This document shows, piece after piece, positions 62,437 through 64,000 of a stretch of DNA of 64,000 bases. This stretch comes from Chryseobacterium taeanense. Lineage in GTDB: Bacteria > Bacteroidota > Bacteroidia > Flavobacteriales > Weeksellaceae. The position numbers were made by a program, and so were the translations under genes. Where the stretch lies: the NCBI RefSeq assembly GCF_900099685.1, contig NZ_FNDW01000001.1, positions 1-64,000 on the forward strand, written 5' to 3'. Below the pieces are notes generated by a model, which ran no database searches, was not told where the DNA came from, and saw only the letters and a program-made list of their open reading frames with translations. Positions within the stretch are counted from its first letter, which is position 1, and the number at the start of each line of letters is the position of its first letter.

Positions 62437-63537
62437 TTACACGAATTTTTTAGCAATTTCCAGTGCTTCTGCAATTACATGGTGCATATCCATATAGCGG
62501 TAAGTTGCGAGCCTTCCAATGAATGTAATATTAGAAAGTTTATCTTTTTCTGATATATATTTTTCAAGCATTTCCATATCTCCCTGAAGCCTTTTTGGAT
62601 AGTATGGTATGTCTGTCTCTTCTGTTTCTTTACTGAATTCTTTAAAATAAATTGTTTTTTCATGCTCCTCCCAAGGTGTAAAATGTTTATGCTCATGAAC
62701 CCTCGTATAAGGAATTTCCTGGTCGGCATAATTGATTACAGCATTTCCCTGATGATCTCCTTTGGCGGTAAACTTTTCGAAAAATACTGTTCTGTAGCCT
62801 AATCTCCCATATTTATAGTCAAAATAGGCATCAATAGGACCAGAATAGAAAACATGGTCGTATTCGGAAAAATTAATTTCCTGTGCGGAAAGTTTTTTGT
62901 TCAGACTGACACTAATATTGGGGTGGTCAAGCATTTTTTCAAAAATCTCGGTATATCCATTTCTGGGAATTCCCTGAAGTGGCATGGCATAATAATTATC
63001 ATTATAATTAAATCGTACCGGAAGCCTTTTGAGAATACTGGCCGGAAGTTCCGTCGGTTCGCAACCCCACTGTTTCTTTGTATATCCGTAGAAAAAAGCT
63101 TTGTACAGATCTTTGCCGACAAATTTTAGCGCCTGCTCTTCAAAATTTTTAGGAATGTCTATGGAGGTATCACTTAAAGAAGTAATAAACTCTTTTGCTT
63201 CTTTTGGTGAAAAGTCTTTTTGAAAAAACTGATTGATGGTATGAAGATTAACAGGCAGTGAATACACCTGTTTTTGGTATACCGATTTTACACGGTTGAT
63301 AAAAGGAACCATTTCACAGAACTGCTGTATATAGTTCCATACTTCAATATTGTCGGTATTAAATATGTGAGGCCCGTATTTGTGTATAGTAATTCCTGTT
63401 TCTGCGTCCTTTTCTGTATAGCAGTTGCCTCCGATGTGACTTCTTTCTTCCACAACGTGAACGATATTATTTTTGCTTAGCTGTTCTGCTAAAACACTTC
63501 CTGAAAAACCGCTTCCTATGATTAAATATTTTTTCAT
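62437..63537 (-). CDS. glf: UDP-galactopyranose mutase
   Basis: This 366-residue flavoenzyme converts UDP-galactopyranose to UDP-galactofuranose, the donor for Galf in bacterial glycans. It begins KKYLIIGSGFSGSVLAEQLSKNNIVHVVEERSHIGGNCYTEKDAETGITIHKYGPHIFNTDN (FAD site GxGxxG and the HIFHT-like segment). It also has the WGCEPTELPASILKRLPVRFNYNDNYYAMPLQGIPRNGYTEIFEKML active-site region and the late FIGRLATYRYMDMHHVIAEAL block with its conserved Arg. All are Glf hallmarks. The stop lies one base before the GT90-like start, so the two are coupled. Confidence 0.97.
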   Translation of the reverse strand: MKKYLIIGSGFSGSVLAEQLSKNNIVHVVEERSHIGGNCYTEKDAETGITIHKYGPHIFNTDNIEVWNYIQQFCEMVPFINRVKSVYQKQVYSLPVNLHTINQFFQKDFSPKEAKEFITSLSDTSIDIPKNFEEQALKFVGKDLYKAFFYGYTKKQWGCEPTELPASILKRLPVRFNYNDNYYAMPLQGIPRNGYTEIFEKMLDHPNISVSLNKKLSAQEINFSEYDHVFYSGPIDAYFDYKYGRLGYRTVFFEKFTAKGDHQGNAVINYADQEIPYTRVHEHKHFTPWEEHEKTIYFKEFSKETEETDIPYYPKRLQGDMEMLEKYISEKDKLSNITFIGRLATYRYMDMHHVIAEALEIAKKFV

Positions 63538-63560
63538 GAATTAATGTTTGCTACTGTTTT

Positions 63561-64000
63561 TTAGCCTTTGATAATTTTTTGGATCCAGCTGCTGAAGCCA
63601 TATTTTTTTACAATTTCTTTGGGTAGATCATGATAAGGCTTTTTTATAAACGCATCAATATTCTTATAATTACCATTTTCAACGACAAAGATATTGTCCG
63701 GATGGTAAAAGTCATAATTTTTTACCATGATATTATCGGTAATTACTTTTTTTCTGTAATATAATCCTTCAAAAAATCTTATGGAAAGCCCATTGTGCAA
63801 AGGATCAACAAAATCAAGGAGGATGTCGGAATTTTTTACTTTTTCAAGATTGTCTTCAAATGTGATCCTGTCCTTAATATAAGTGATTTTTGGATTTTTT
63901 TTCTCAGGTTCCTTGAAATACTGAATGAATATTGAAAGATCTACATTGAAATCGGAAACCTTATCAATAAATGTGTCAATTTTTTCTTCCCTGCTTTTCC
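63561..64000 (-). CDS. C-terminal part of a glycosyltransferase-like protein (partial)
   Basis: The frame is open from the right edge of the window to the stop at 63561; the start lies outside. The visible 146 residues include ITFEDNLEKVKNSDILLDFVDPLHNGLSIRFFEGLYYRKKVITDNIMVKNYDFYHPDNIFVVEN. This pattern (NLE-VK-SDIL-D ... G-S-RFFE-L--KKVIT) is that of the C-terminal Rossmann domain of CgeB/RfaS-like glycosyltransferases, where the GLSIR-FE segment contacts the nucleotide sugar. It lies 23 bases before glf on the same strand and probably belongs to the same operon. The exact family cannot be fixed from the fragment. Confidence 0.75.
   Translation of the reverse strand, partial: KSREEKIDTFIDKVSDFNVDLSIFIQYFKEPEKKNPKITYIKDRITFEDNLEKVKNSDILLDFVDPLHNGLSIRFFEGLYYRKKVITDNIMVKNYDFYHPDNIFVVENGNYKNIDAFIKKPYHDLPKEIVKKYGFSSWIQKIIKG

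Overview
The window looks like chromosome of a Bacteroidota member of the Flavobacteriia, most probably Chryseobacterium or a close Weeksellaceae relative. The evidence is AT-rich DNA, promoters of the Bacteroidota type (a -33 TTTG and a -7 TAnnTTTG box), a SusC/SusD pair, three giant type B-sorted type IX secretion (T9SS) substrates, the Bacteroidota-type GlmU-like protein, type B ribosomal protein L31, and PadR/HAAS and DUF4252 proteins. The genus is an inference from memory; no search was run.

Layout. 1-400: the 3' end of a 23S rRNA gene, a repeat-filled spacer, 5S rRNA and a terminator. 0.5-5.7 kb (minus): a tightly packed five-gene operon of exported proteins, namely two paralogous pilin-like proteins, a chaperone-like Ig protein, a 914-residue usher-like outer-membrane barrel and one more small exported protein. 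This is the best candidate in the window for an undescribed assembly system. 6-13 kb (minus): SusC, SusD and a phosphocholine-specific phospholipase C. 13.2-14.0 kb: repeat DNA (a 21-bp tandem repeat and four tandem copies of a 146-bp element). 14-19.8 kb (minus): an Omp85-like barrel, then an operon of beta-helix lipoprotein, small membrane protein, MazG-like, aroA and a short-chain dehydrogenase. 20-26 kb (plus): rpmE2, GlmU-like, an ECF sigma factor with its probable anti-sigma factor and two DUF4252-type proteins, then guaB. 26-31 kb: KTSC and DUF4407 proteins, a lipoprotein, ruvC, and a PadR regulator with HAAS-type membrane proteins. 31-33 kb (minus): rplM-rpsI-rpsB. 33-38.4 kb: DUF3667 protein, a small membrane protein and icmF.

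38.4-40.3 kb is a small AT-rich accessory patch with two unrecognised genes flanking a strong plus-strand promoter and a compact structured transcript that ends in an intrinsic terminator; it is a candidate novel small RNA. 40-43.4 kb: a Dph6-type ATP pyrophosphatase, then trmB sandwiched between two members of a small exported-protein family whose third member lies beside tsf at 56 kb. 43.5-54.8 kb (minus): a CarboxypepD-reg-like protein and three tandem T9SS substrates of 1046-1133 residues, with a 74-codon orphan gene between the first two. 55-59.3 kb: tsf, accA and gltX. 59.4-64 kb: a cupin, then a minus-strand surface-polysaccharide cluster (two GT2 enzymes, a GT90-like enzyme, UDP-galactopyranose mutase and the end of another glycosyltransferase-like gene).

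The main functional theme is cell-surface biology: polymer assembly, secreted adhesin-like proteins, nutrient capture and galactofuranose-containing glycans, interspersed with housekeeping translation and biosynthesis genes. Several starts were moved from the longest reading frame to a nearer codon, because a promoter -7 box lies inside the longer version (icmF, PadR, SusC) or because a signal peptide or gene junction fits better.
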